Source: CAWGGS01 sp046704745
GTDB taxonomy: Bacteria > Desulfobacterota > Desulfobulbia > Desulfobulbales > Desulfocapsaceae
Assembly (NCBI GenBank): GCA_046704745.1
Contig: JBJKRL010000031.1
Coordinates: 1 to 64,000, forward strand
DNA length: 64,000 nucleotides
Direction of reading: 5' to 3'
Below are positions 44,011 to 53,709 of the stretch, piece by piece (position 1 is the first letter of the stretch; each line of letters begins with the position of its first letter). A model generated the notes under the pieces. It saw only the letters and a program-made list of their open reading frames with translations, ran no database searches and was not told where the DNA came from. The translations under genes and the position numbers were made by a program.

Positions 44011-45684
44011 TTGAGAAGAGATCTTTCACTATTTACGAATAAAACGTTTGACGTTGTGATAATCGGTGCCGGTATTTTCGGCTCCTGCGCGGCCTGGGAC
44101 GCCGCCTCGCGCGGTTTGTCGGTTGCGGTTGTGGAAAAGAAGGATTTCTCGCATGCCACCTCGGCCAATCATCTGAAGATGATTCATGGGGGCATACGGT
44201 ACCTGCAGCACGGCGATCTTTACCGAGTCAGGGAGTCGAGCCGCGAACGTTCGGCCCTGTTGAGAATAGCTCCCCACCTTACGAAACCGCTTCCCATCGT
44301 CATGCCTACCTACGGTCATGGAAAAAAAGGAAAGGAAATACTGAAGACAGGTATGCTCGTGTATGACATGTTGACCTGTGACCGGAACAGGGGGCTGCAT
44401 GACGGGCATAGAATTCCGGGTGGGCGTTTGATCGGCAGAGAGGAGATACTGAGTCTCTTTCCGGATCTTTCTCCCGATGGGCTTACCGGAGGTGCGATAT
44501 TCTGTGACGGTCAGATCGGCAACACCCCTCGTCTCTCCCTTTGTTTTCTTCGTTCCGCCGTAGAGGCCGGAGCTGTAGTGGCCAATTATCTGGAAACGGA
44601 AAAATTTCTTTGGGAAGACAAAAGGGTGGTAGGCGTTGTTGCCAGAGATGAAGCAAGTGGCGAGGAGTTGGATATCAAGGGAAGGGTGGTAGTCAACGCC
44701 GCCGGTCCATGGGCCGCCCACCTCATGGACGATCTTTACGACCTGCGAAAGGATGTGCAGCCGGTCTTTTCCAGAGACCTCTCTTTCATGGTCAAAAAGC
44801 GGTTTGCTCATGATTACGGATTGGCGGTGCCGACCTATGTCAAAGATGCTGATGCCGTCTTTGATAGGGGCGGACGCCATCTCTTCTTCGCCCCCTGGCG
44901 TAATTACACCCTGGTTGGGGTATGGCATAAGATCGTAAAATCCCCTCCGGAAAACATTACGGTTGAGCCGGATGAACTGCAGGCCTTTGCCGAAGAGGTG
45001 AACCGTTGCTATCCTGCCATGGCAATTGATCTCGAAGGGATAGTTCGCGTCAACACCGGACTCACGCTCTACGGCGAAGAGGCTAAACAAGGTGCCGTAT
45101 CCATGAGTTTCGGCAAGAGATCGCTGATGATTGATCATGAAAAAGACCATAAAGTCGGAGGACTGATAACGCTGATCGGAGTTCGGGCGACGACCGCCCG
45201 AGGCATGGCGGAGAAGGCCATCGATCTGGTTGCCCGAAAAATCCCGGGAAATCACAAAGTCTGTTCTACAGAAACAACACCGTTGTTCGGTGGTGACATG
45301 GACAGCCTGAAAGATGTTGTCGAAGAAGCACAGAAAATCCGGCCCGCCAGAATGGAACCCGATTCCCTGACGGCGCTTGTGGGAAATCACGGGACGCGGT
45401 ACAAGGAGGTATTGCAGATCATTTTGGAAGGGCCGGATCTTTTGCCGGTTTTCAAAGGATCACATGTGCTTAAGGCGGAAGTGGTGTATGCCATTCGTCA
45501 TGAAATGGCTCTACACCTAAGCGACGTCGTCTTTCGAAGAACCGACCTGGCATCCGGAGCACTTCCTGAAAAAAATGTATTAAGAGAGTGTGGCCTTCTC
45601 ATGGGAGCGGAGTTGGGATGGAGCGGGGAAAAGGTTGATCGGGAGATTTCTGAGGTTGAACATGCTCTGCCGCAATTCTCTTAA
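44011..45684 (+). CDS. Glycerol-3-phosphate dehydrogenase-like FAD protein
   Basis: A 557-residue flavoprotein of the GlpD/GlpA family: FDVVIIGAGIFGSCAAWDAASRGL, HGGIRYLQ, TYGHGKKG, and a C-terminal alpha-helical cap with GNHGTRYKEVL and IRHEMALHLSDVVFRRTDL. The start is a TTG at 44011 with AGGAAAAGG 8 nt before. Its place in the glycan locus is unusual; it may supply DHAP, or act on a glycerophosphate-containing polymer, or simply be misplaced. No glpK or glpF is near. Confidence 0.82.
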   Translation: MRRDLSLFTNKTFDVVIIGAGIFGSCAAWDAASRGLSVAVVEKKDFSHATSANHLKMIHGGIRYLQHGDLYRVRESSRERSALLRIAPHLTKPLPIVMPTYGHGKKGKEILKTGMLVYDMLTCDRNRGLHDGHRIPGGRLIGREEILSLFPDLSPDGLTGGAIFCDGQIGNTPRLSLCFLRSAVEAGAVVANYLETEKFLWEDKRVVGVVARDEASGEELDIKGRVVVNAAGPWAAHLMDDLYDLRKDVQPVFSRDLSFMVKKRFAHDYGLAVPTYVKDADAVFDRGGRHLFFAPWRNYTLVGVWHKIVKSPPENITVEPDELQAFAEEVNRCYPAMAIDLEGIVRVNTGLTLYGEEAKQGAVSMSFGKRSLMIDHEKDHKVGGLITLIGVRATTARGMAEKAIDLVARKIPGNHKVCSTETTPLFGGDMDSLKDVVEEAQKIRPARMEPDSLTALVGNHGTRYKEVLQIILEGPDLLPVFKGSHVLKAEVVYAIRHEMALHLSDVVFRRTDLASGALPEKNVLRECGLLMGAELGWSGEKVDREISEVEHALPQFS

Positions 45685-45699
45685 TACGAGCAGAAAACG

Positions 45700-47469
45700 A
45701 TGCAAACACAACAGCATATACTGATTACGGGAGGAACAGGTTTCATCGGTTCCCGTCTTGCCCTGAAATGCAAAGAGTTGGGCCACCAGGTAACCGTATA
45801 CGGCCGGACGAATACCCAAGCGGAAGAGAGGAACAGACGTGAGATTGAAGAGCACGGGATTACCGTATTCGACGGTTCCGTCACGGATAAATCGTCCATT
45901 GAAAATGCGGTCCAGGGAGTGGATGTGGTGTATCACCTGGCGGCGGCTCAACATGAAGCCAATATTTCCGACCAGGTCTTTCACGATGTCAACGTGACCG
46001 GTACGGAAAATGTGCTGCAGGCCTGTACAGAAGCAGGAGTGAAGCGCTATGTCCACGGTTCCACCATAGGCGTTTACGGCAATATGGAAGGTGTAATCGA
46101 TGAGCAGACACTCTGCAATCCAGATAATATCTACGGTCGGACAAAGCTGGAGGGAGAGAAAAAGGTACTGGCGTATAAAGAGCAGCTCATGGTGGTGATA
46201 ATCCGCATACCTGAGACCTACGGCCCGGGAGACCGCCGATTATTGAAGCTCTTCAAAGCAGTCAATAAGAAGATGTTTTTTATGATCGGCCCGGGAAACA
46301 ATCTCCATCATCTCCTGTATGTAGACGATCTAATAGAAGGATTTCTTCTGGCTGCGGCAAAGGAGCTGGAATCGGGAACCCTTCTCGTTCTGGCTGGCTT
46401 AGAGCCGGTGACGACCAATGCCATGGTTACATGTATCGCCGATGCATTGCGTGTTTCTCTTCCTAAATTTCGAGCGCCGCTCTTTTTGTTTATGTGGACG
46501 GCGGTTGTTATGGAAACGGTTTTGCGGCCTTTGGGGATTCAGCCGCCGCTGCATCGAAGGAGAATGGATTTTTTCAAGAAAAGCTTTTCCTTTTCAACCG
46601 CCAAAGCAAGATCCGTGCTGGATTTCGAGCCGAAATATACCTTTGCCCATGGAGTGGTGGAAACTGCAAAATGGTATCAAACCCAGGGGGATCTCAATGC
46701 CTCAAGCAGCCAACGTGAAAATGGTCAAGAGATGCACGTAAAGAAATTCGATCAGTCCCTGACAACCGCCAAAATGGAGCCTTTTGACAGTTTCTGGGAG
46801 GCGCCGTCGGATGTGGAGCGCGGATACACCTCGTTTGCCCAATTCTATCGGGTAAATTATCTCAAGCGTCTCCCGCAGGATAGAAAGACCAAGATCTTGG
46901 TCATCAGTTGCGGGCCGGGGTATTTCGTCAATCTTCTCAAAGAGGAAGGGTATACGGATGTTGTCGGAATCGATTCCGATCCCGATAAGGTGCGGTTTGC
47001 CGAGAAGCGCGGACTTAACTGCCGTGTTGCCCAGGCCTTTGAGTTATTAAAGCAGACCCGGGAAGAATATGGCCTGATCATTGCCGAACAGGAGGTGAAT
47101 CACCTGACAAAGGATGAAATACTCACCTTTCTCGAACTTTGTCGGGGGACGCTTCTGGAGCATGGGGTGCTGGTGATGCATTCTCTTAACGGGGCCAATC
47201 CGATAACCGGTTCCGAGGCCTTGGCCCAAAACTTCGATCATTACAACACATTTACCGAATACAGTGTCAAACAGATGCTTTACTCGACCGGTTTTAAAGA
47301 AGCTACGGTCTTTCCTCTGCAGCTTTATGTGTTTTATAAAAATCCGTTAAACTATATCGGGCTGGCTTTGGACTGGCTTCTTAGCTGGATGTTTCGCATT
47401 GCTTTTCTCTTTTATGGGAAAAAGAACCGATTATTCTCTAAAAAGATAGCCGCCATCTGCAAAAAATAG
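45700..47469 (+). CDS. NAD-dependent epimerase fused to a methyltransferase
   Basis: A 589-residue fusion. Residues ~1-325 are an extended SDR: ILITGGTGFIGS cofactor motif, YHLAAAQ, and YGRTKLEGEKK with the catalytic Tyr and Lys; relatives are nucleotide-sugar or sterol-like epimerases/dehydrogenases. After a linker, residues ~350-500 form a class I SAM methyltransferase (KILVISCGPGYFVNLL, VVGIDSDPDKV). The C terminus is hydrophobic and basic (WLLSWMFRIAFLFYGKKNRLF), so it may touch the membrane. The pairing suggests two steps on one sugar or lipid intermediate. Confidence 0.8.
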   Translation: MQTQQHILITGGTGFIGSRLALKCKELGHQVTVYGRTNTQAEERNRREIEEHGITVFDGSVTDKSSIENAVQGVDVVYHLAAAQHEANISDQVFHDVNVTGTENVLQACTEAGVKRYVHGSTIGVYGNMEGVIDEQTLCNPDNIYGRTKLEGEKKVLAYKEQLMVVIIRIPETYGPGDRRLLKLFKAVNKKMFFMIGPGNNLHHLLYVDDLIEGFLLAAAKELESGTLLVLAGLEPVTTNAMVTCIADALRVSLPKFRAPLFLFMWTAVVMETVLRPLGIQPPLHRRRMDFFKKSFSFSTAKARSVLDFEPKYTFAHGVVETAKWYQTQGDLNASSSQRENGQEMHVKKFDQSLTTAKMEPFDSFWEAPSDVERGYTSFAQFYRVNYLKRLPQDRKTKILVISCGPGYFVNLLKEEGYTDVVGIDSDPDKVRFAEKRGLNCRVAQAFELLKQTREEYGLIIAEQEVNHLTKDEILTFLELCRGTLLEHGVLVMHSLNGANPITGSEALAQNFDHYNTFTEYSVKQMLYSTGFKEATVFPLQLYVFYKNPLNYIGLALDWLLSWMFRIAFLFYGKKNRLFSKKIAAICKK

Positions 47470-47479
47470 GGACGATGTC

Positions 47480-48265
47480 GTGAAAGAAATCGGTAAGGCG
47501 AAATTGATACGGGAAAAACTCTCCCAAGGAAAATCGTCGCCGCTTCGGCTCTATAAATCCCTGACTGTCGGAGACAGAGGATGGGGCTACTTCCTCGCCT
47601 ATGAATTTTTGACCTGCTTGTTGGGGCCTCTGCCTGGCGCCCTGGGCCTTTTTTTACGCCAAAAACTGTATCGTCCTCTTTTTAAAAGCGTTGGCAAGGG
47701 ATTGATTGTCGGTCGCAATGTCGTGATCCGCAATCCTCAGAATATGTCCTTTGGCAACCATGTGACCATTGATGACAACTGTCTTATTGATGCCCGTGGA
47801 AGCGGTTTAGGCGGGCTGGTCATAGGCGATGACGTCATCATCAACAGGAATTCGACGGTTTTAGCCAAAACAGGACCTGTCCATCTCGGTAACCGAACCA
47901 GTGTCGGGAGTGGTTCGGTGTTGGTTTCCATTGATGGTCTTACGACTGGAGAAGCCGTCCTTTTCGCCGGGGAGTGCTGCCTGAGCGGCGGAATATATCG
48001 CTTTGATGATCCTGATACACCGGTTATGGACCAGGAAACCTATTCCAAGGGCCCCATAAATATTGGACCCGGGGCCTGGCTCGGAACCAGAGCTCTTATT
48101 CTTGACGGGATACAGATCGGTGCCGGAGCCGTTGTCGGTGCCGGTGCGGTGGTGACAAAGGATGTGCCGGCGAGGAGTGTGGCAGCAGGAGTTCCGGCAA
48201 GGGTGGTAAAAGAAATGGGGCTGCCTGGATCAAAGCAGGCGCCCCAACCTCTTTCCCGGCAATGA
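47480..48265 (+). CDS. Hexapeptide-repeat acyltransferase
   Basis: A 261-residue left-handed beta-helix acyltransferase. Many hexapeptide turns are visible (VIGDDVIINRNST, PINIGPGAWLGTRALILDGIQIGAGAVVGAGAVVTKDVPARSVAAGVPARVV), which is the usual end for acetyl/acyl transferases acting on sugars. Starts at a GTG at 47480. It likely O- or N-acylates a glycan intermediate. It overlaps the next gene by 4 nt. Confidence 0.85.
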   Translation: MKEIGKAKLIREKLSQGKSSPLRLYKSLTVGDRGWGYFLAYEFLTCLLGPLPGALGLFLRQKLYRPLFKSVGKGLIVGRNVVIRNPQNMSFGNHVTIDDNCLIDARGSGLGGLVIGDDVIINRNSTVLAKTGPVHLGNRTSVGSGSVLVSIDGLTTGEAVLFAGECCLSGGIYRFDDPDTPVMDQETYSKGPINIGPGAWLGTRALILDGIQIGAGAVVGAGAVVTKDVPARSVAAGVPARVVKEMGLPGSKQAPQPLSRQ

Positions 48266-49218
48266 TCATGGCAAAAACCAGATTGTCATTTCCAAAGGTT
48301 CTTTTTTTTGCAATCATCCTTGTCATCGTCTTTTTCTCGGCCAGAAAATTTCTTGAGAGATTCGATACAAGATCTTATGGATTTCCCGGAACTAAAGCGG
48401 AATGGAAGTTGCCTAAGGCCGCTTTGCTGTGGACGAGAAAAAACATGATCATGTTCTCGATGCTCACCCCCTGGCATCCGGTGCAGGTCACTGAAGGAGA
48501 AAGCCCGCGGTGGTCGCCTGACGGTTCACGGATCGTTTTTATCAGAGGTTATGATGTCTGGATGATGGATCGGGATTTCAATAAGAGGAGACTGCTCTTC
48601 AAGGATGTGGTGACGGATGGGGGGGCCTTCTGGACCAGCGACGGCGAGGCATTGACGGCCATTAACGGGAAAAACCCGCACCAGGTCCTTATGTATACTC
48701 TTCGGTCCCAAAAAATATCGGTGCTTCATGATGAGAGCAAACCGCCGTTTCATAATTATCGTCTGTTGGAAAGCGCCGAACTTCGCCTGGGAAACCGGTA
48801 CCTCCTGACCTTTACAGGAGACGACGGCCATCATTCCGTTATCGTCGATCTAAAGGAGAAGAAATATATCATGAATGATGGGATGAAAGCAGGTGACTGC
48901 AATCCTGTCTGGGCGCCGAATGGAAAATTTCTTGTCACAACCCGGCGAGAGTGGGTCCGCCCTGTTTATATGGCAACCTTTGCAGAAGTCCGAGGGCAGG
49001 GAACGGTTGGTGAATCAAGGTATCTCATCGGCGCGGGGCAGAGTCATTGGCCATCAATCTCAAACGATTCCAACTATATCGTCTATTCCGATCACACCAA
49101 TATATTCATCTGGCATATAGGTACTCCGGTGGATGGTAGACGGCACGGTGTCCAGTTAACGAAGAGCCCTGAGAGTGATATCTCACCCAATATCCATGTC
49201 TTTCAGGAGCAGCATTGA
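48262..49218 (+). CDS. TolB-like beta-propeller protein, membrane-anchored
   Basis: A 318-residue protein with one N-terminal helix (VLFFAIILVIVFFSA) and WD40/TolB-type blades: SPRWSPDGSRIVFI, GGAFWTSDGEALTA, CNPVWAPNGKFLVTT, and HWPSISNDSNYIVYSD. It is predicted periplasmic. Propellers of this kind are protein-interaction platforms. It overlaps the genes on both sides by a few bases, so it is part of the same operon as the glycan enzymes; the role there is unknown. Confidence 0.7.
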   Translation: MIMAKTRLSFPKVLFFAIILVIVFFSARKFLERFDTRSYGFPGTKAEWKLPKAALLWTRKNMIMFSMLTPWHPVQVTEGESPRWSPDGSRIVFIRGYDVWMMDRDFNKRRLLFKDVVTDGGAFWTSDGEALTAINGKNPHQVLMYTLRSQKISVLHDESKPPFHNYRLLESAELRLGNRYLLTFTGDDGHHSVIVDLKEKKYIMNDGMKAGDCNPVWAPNGKFLVTTRREWVRPVYMATFAEVRGQGTVGESRYLIGAGQSHWPSISNDSNYIVYSDHTNIFIWHIGTPVDGRRHGVQLTKSPESDISPNIHVFQEQH

Positions 49219-51104
49219 TGGATATGCCTCGGATCGGTCCGCGAACAAAAAGTACAATCACCCACACAGCCTTTTTTATTTTTTCTCTCTACCTCATCAT
49301 AGCCAATGTCAACCTGTTCCAACCCCCGGTCGTCGATTTCGATGTGAAGACCGCCCAACCCGGGATGTTCCAGGTATTCTGGGCAGGTTCATTAAAATCC
49401 TATCGAGAAGAGGAGTCGGTTTTTCAGCGCGACATAACCCCGTTTGCCCCCCATCATTTTTCTATCGGAATCACAGATCCGAAGGGGCTGGTTTTCGGCC
49501 CGAATGTTCGTTATCTGCGCATCGACCCTCTGGACCGACCCGGGGAAATAGTGATAAAAGATCTACGGCTAAGACAAGGAAGTCTGTTTTCCATCACCAT
49601 CGATCACGCTGATTTTAAACGAATCAAGAGAGTAGACGGGATTACGTCCCTTCAAATTCAGCCGGATGGCCTGCATGTCGTAACAGATACAAATGATCCG
49701 AAACTTGAGATCAAGGTTGCCGTCAAGCCCCATTACGCAATCATTGTGCCCTTTGTCCTTGGATGCCTGCTCATCTTGTATTCCCTTAAGTACTTGGCAG
49801 TCCGATTCCTGAACCTGCAGTACATTGACTGGTGCTTCTTTTTTGTCCTGGCATTGATTGCGACCATGACGGTTGTCAGTGGGCCTGATATGCATCCGGA
49901 TGAAGGCGTTCACACCAGTGCCGCCGAATACTACAGTCAGTATAACCATTGGCTGCCTCCTGCAGCCGATGCGCCGGAGATTAGGCCAACCTACAGTCTC
50001 CATGGTGTTTCCCGCCTCAACTCAGAGGAGATCGTCTATCTGTTTGCCGGGAAATTCTTGGAATTTTTTTCCTTTTTACCAGTAGACGGTTATCTGATTT
50101 TACGATTCTTTAATATCTCTCTTTTTGTTACATTGGCAATCTTTTGTCTAAAAAAGCCGGACATGAGGCTCCTTTCCCTACCGGTATTCATATCACCACA
50201 AATTTGGTATGTTTTCAGTTATTTCAATTCCGATGCCTTTGCCTTGTTCATTCTTTTTGTCATAACGTACCAGGTGATGAATTACGATTCCTGGTTAAAT
50301 CGCTATCTCAGATGTGAAAAAAAAGTTACAGCACTTCTTTTGCCATGTCTTGGCCTCGGGTCTTTATTCTCATTTCTTTTCCTTATTAAGAAAAATTTTT
50401 ATTTCTTCCCTGTTTTTCTTTTTTTCTATTTTGCTCTCCAGTTTTATAACAAAAGCTACTTAAGACCAAAATCTGCCATTACAAGGCTTGGAGCCATTCT
50501 TGCTGTTATGGCCGTTCTTTTTTCCGTACATTTAACCGTAAACGCTGCAGTAAATGACTGGCACCGGACTCAAAAGATAGTCAAGATGCAGAATGAAACG
50601 GCGGAAGCAGAGTACAACCCGCAGGAAAATCCAACAGAGAGCAATCAATATCTCAATTTAAAAGGTAAAGGTTTTCCGCTTTCCTATGTTTGGAATACCT
50701 TGCAATGGGGGCGTATCACCTTTATGAGTACCTTTGGGGTCTTTGGGAATATGTCCATTTATAACTCCTTGGAATTTTATGACTCGATATCCCTCTTTCT
50801 TTATATTGTCTTGCTCTGCATTCTGTATGACCTGCTACGGAACCGGATTTTCGACGGTAATTTTCTGCTTTTCGCAGCTGTGATTGGATGTTCCGCTGCT
50901 TTGATAGCCACCTCCTTTGTTCATTCTTGGAATTCGGATTATCAGGCACAGGGGCGATATTTGTTGCCGATTGTCCCCATGATCGGCATCTTTCTCTATT
51001 CGGCTGGGCAGCGGCTTCATATCGGCCGGATAAATTTTTTTACCTTCATCCTCTTTCTTTTTTCTTCATCCTCTTTTCTCTTTTTGGGGCTTACGAAGAT
51101 TTAA
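49218..51104 (+). CDS. GT-C-like (DUF2142-type) multi-spanning membrane protein
   Basis: A ~628-residue membrane protein. A first helix (TAFFIFSLYLIIANV) is followed by a periplasmic domain of ~130 residues, then about ten helices. DMHPDEGVHTSAAEYY just after a helix resembles the loop acidic motif of GT-C transferases and DUF2142 proteins (PDE-type). GT-C enzymes use polyprenyl-phosphate sugars, so it may transfer a sugar on the periplasmic side. ATG 49218 overlaps the preceding stop (TGATG), with AGGAG upstream. Confidence 0.65.
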   Translation: MDMPRIGPRTKSTITHTAFFIFSLYLIIANVNLFQPPVVDFDVKTAQPGMFQVFWAGSLKSYREEESVFQRDITPFAPHHFSIGITDPKGLVFGPNVRYLRIDPLDRPGEIVIKDLRLRQGSLFSITIDHADFKRIKRVDGITSLQIQPDGLHVVTDTNDPKLEIKVAVKPHYAIIVPFVLGCLLILYSLKYLAVRFLNLQYIDWCFFFVLALIATMTVVSGPDMHPDEGVHTSAAEYYSQYNHWLPPAADAPEIRPTYSLHGVSRLNSEEIVYLFAGKFLEFFSFLPVDGYLILRFFNISLFVTLAIFCLKKPDMRLLSLPVFISPQIWYVFSYFNSDAFALFILFVITYQVMNYDSWLNRYLRCEKKVTALLLPCLGLGSLFSFLFLIKKNFYFFPVFLFFYFALQFYNKSYLRPKSAITRLGAILAVMAVLFSVHLTVNAAVNDWHRTQKIVKMQNETAEAEYNPQENPTESNQYLNLKGKGFPLSYVWNTLQWGRITFMSTFGVFGNMSIYNSLEFYDSISLFLYIVLLCILYDLLRNRIFDGNFLLFAAVIGCSAALIATSFVHSWNSDYQAQGRYLLPIVPMIGIFLYSAGQRLHIGRINFFTFILFLFSSSSFLFLGLTKI

Positions 51105-51410
51105 AACGTACTTGAATTAGATTCAAGAATTCTAAACATGTTGGTTTTATTACCTGCTATTTCGATGGATTTTTGAGTCGTTTGGAGCAATAATGTCGAG
51201 TTTCTATAAAAAAACGGTTATATACTCCGATGACGTTTTTCCGACCGGGTAAACCTTTGTAGCAGGTGCATCGTTCCATGGAAATGAACATTTTTGTGCC
51301 GCAGTGGAACCTCATGACGGGATGCAATAAAACAGGGGAAGGCAATATAAGAAAGTGAATTTCATCATGATACCTAAATATGTTACGATAAATCAAAGAG
51401 TTGGAGTCGT
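51105..51410. other. 306-bp gap within the glycan locus
   Basis: I see no gene, repeat or clear hairpin here. It may hold an internal promoter for the downstream glycosyltransferase block. Confidence 0.4.
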
Positions 51411-53708
51411 ATGAAAGCGGTGTGGTCTCAGAAGAAATTTCCTCCGCTCACCCGAAAAGATTCAGTCCTCCTCCGGGCTCGAAAGATAAAATGCGCCCTC
51501 ACATCTTTTTGTTATCGGATCTATCCACCCTACAGGACGATCAAAAAATCCGGGTTGTTCCACCATGACTACTATTTTTCCCATAACCCCGATCTGCTGA
51601 CAAAACCATTCGATCTGATTATTCACTATCTCAAGTACGGCTGTCGGGAGGGACGAAGCCCCAACCCCCTCTTCGATGATGCCTGGTATTGTCAGATTTA
51701 TCCCAACGTGGCGGCATCAGGGATCAATCCTTTGTATCACTTTATCAGCAAGGGATGGAAAGAGGGCAAGAACCCTTGCGCCATGTTTGAATCGAGCTAC
51801 TACCTGGCCTGCCATCCCGAGGTCAGACAGGCAGGGGTTAATCCGCTTGCCCATTTCTTTAATCAGGGTGCCCGCAAGGGATATAAACCCAACCCTCTCT
51901 TTGATTCGGGCTTTTATTTAAATGAATATCAAGATGTTAAAGACAGCGGAGAGAATCCTCTCGTCCATTATATGCGAGCCGGCATCTGGGAAGGACGGCA
52001 GATACGCGAGCACAAAGACGTCATTTCCCGTCAGCCGAAGATTAGCATTATCACTCCCGTATATAATGTACCTGCCCTCTACCTGAGAGCATGTATCGAG
52101 TCGGTTGTGAATCAAACCTATGGGAATTGGGAATTGTGTCTTGTTGACGATGCCAGCACCACACCTCATATCCGTGAGGTTTTAGAAGAATATGAGAGAC
52201 ACGATAACCGGATCAAAATCAGATGCCTTGAAAAAAACCTTGGGATATCAGGGGCTACGAATATAGCGGCTTCCATGGCAACCGGTGAATATCTCGGACT
52301 TCTCGATAACGACGATGAATTAACCCGTGATGCGTTGCATGAGGTTGCGCGGGCAATTCATCGTTTCCAAGCGGACCTGTTGTACTCCGATGAGTGTATC
52401 GTGAACAGCAATGGCGAATATCTGCATGCCCATCATAAACCCGATTTTTCTCCAGATCTGTTGTTAAGCCACAATTACATCACCCATTTTCTGGTTTTTA
52501 AAAAGACCCTTTTTGACCAGGTCGGTGGGGTCAGTTCCGTATTCGATGGAGCACAGGATTATGAATTGTTGCTCAAGATGACGGAAAAGGCTAAACAGAT
52601 TTTCCACATCCCTAAAATATGTTATCGCTGGCGAACCCTGGAAACCTCCACCAGCAGTAATCCAGGCGCCAAATCTTATGCCGATACTGCCGGGAAAAAT
52701 GCCTTGGAGCAGGCTTTGAGGAGAAAGGGAGTTCAGGCAGATGTGGTGCCGGGAAATCTTCCTTTTTATTATCGGGTACATCGGAAGCTTATCGCAAATC
52801 CGCTTATCTCGATCATTATTCCTTTTCGCGATCAGCCGGAGTATCTTGACAAATGCATAACGGCAATCCTTGAGCGTTCAACGTACGGGCAGTTTGAGAT
52901 ACTCGGTATCAGTAATAATAGTGAACAACCACAGACCTTTGACCGGATGGAGGCCTTGTCGGCAAAAGACAGACGCGTCAGATTTATTGAATACAACAGG
53001 CCATTCAATTTTTCGGCGATCAATAACTTTGGTGCCAGCCAAAGCCGTGGCGAACATCTGGTTCTGATGAATAACGATATTGAGGTATTGAGCTGCGGCT
53101 GGATGGAGGCGTTACTTGAACATTCCCAACGCCCGGAGGTTGCTGCAGTCGGAGCAAAATTGTACTACCCCGATCTGACTATCCAGCATGCGGGAGTAAT
53201 TATCGGCATCGGCGGATTTGCAGGACATGGTCACAGGCATTTTCCCAAGGAGTCTCCGGGATATTTCAACCGCCTGTTCTGTACACAGAACGTCAGTGCC
53301 GTGACGGCGGCACTTCTGATGGTGAAGCGTACCTGTTGTGAGGAAGTGGGAGGCCTGGATGAGGAACATCTGGGCGTGGCCTTGAACGATGTCGATTTCT
53401 GTTTGAAGCTGCGCGAAAAAGGCTACTTGAATATCTATACGCCCTATGCCGAAGCCATTCACCATGAATCAGCCTCTAGAGGATATGAAGATACACCGGA
53501 GAAAAAGTCGAGGTTTCGACGGGAGGTGGATTTTTTTAAAGAGAAATGGAAAGATGTCCTTGCGGCAGGAGACCCCTACTATAATCGTAATCTGAGCCTG
53601 GGCAGGGAAGATTTTGAAAGAAAATCCTTTTCTTGGTATGAGTCCCAGGAAGAACGAAAACGCATCCTGCAGGAGCAGTCGCAGTCAATCGTCGGTGAGG
53701 AATTGTAA
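51411..53708 (+). CDS. Twin family 2 glycosyltransferase with N-terminal repeats
   Basis: A 765-residue protein. Residues ~50-196 hold four tandem ~36-residue repeats built on a pattern like FD-x-x-x-YL-x-x-x-P-[DE]-V...G-[IVE]-NPL-x-H-[FY]...G-x-x-[ER]-G. Two GT-A domains follow: the first (~210-460) with ISIITPVYNV and LLDNDDEL, the second (~464-740) with ISIIIPFRDQ and LMNNDIEV. The two halves probably add different sugars in turn, as in chondroitin-type or rhamnan synthases. ATG 51411 has GGAG five nt before. The next gene is a paralogue. Confidence 0.85.
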   Translation: MKAVWSQKKFPPLTRKDSVLLRARKIKCALTSFCYRIYPPYRTIKKSGLFHHDYYFSHNPDLLTKPFDLIIHYLKYGCREGRSPNPLFDDAWYCQIYPNVAASGINPLYHFISKGWKEGKNPCAMFESSYYLACHPEVRQAGVNPLAHFFNQGARKGYKPNPLFDSGFYLNEYQDVKDSGENPLVHYMRAGIWEGRQIREHKDVISRQPKISIITPVYNVPALYLRACIESVVNQTYGNWELCLVDDASTTPHIREVLEEYERHDNRIKIRCLEKNLGISGATNIAASMATGEYLGLLDNDDELTRDALHEVARAIHRFQADLLYSDECIVNSNGEYLHAHHKPDFSPDLLLSHNYITHFLVFKKTLFDQVGGVSSVFDGAQDYELLLKMTEKAKQIFHIPKICYRWRTLETSTSSNPGAKSYADTAGKNALEQALRRKGVQADVVPGNLPFYYRVHRKLIANPLISIIIPFRDQPEYLDKCITAILERSTYGQFEILGISNNSEQPQTFDRMEALSAKDRRVRFIEYNRPFNFSAINNFGASQSRGEHLVLMNNDIEVLSCGWMEALLEHSQRPEVAAVGAKLYYPDLTIQHAGVIIGIGGFAGHGHRHFPKESPGYFNRLFCTQNVSAVTAALLMVKRTCCEEVGGLDEEHLGVALNDVDFCLKLREKGYLNIYTPYAEAIHHESASRGYEDTPEKKSRFRREVDFFKEKWKDVLAAGDPYYNRNLSLGREDFERKSFSWYESQEERKRILQEQSQSIVGEEL

Positions 53709-53709
53709 G

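Noticed and set aside
44029..45390. A 453-residue frame antisense to the GlpD-like gene
   Set aside because: Long, but its protein is rich in Gly/His/Arg in no family pattern and the sense gene has clear motifs; a shadow frame.
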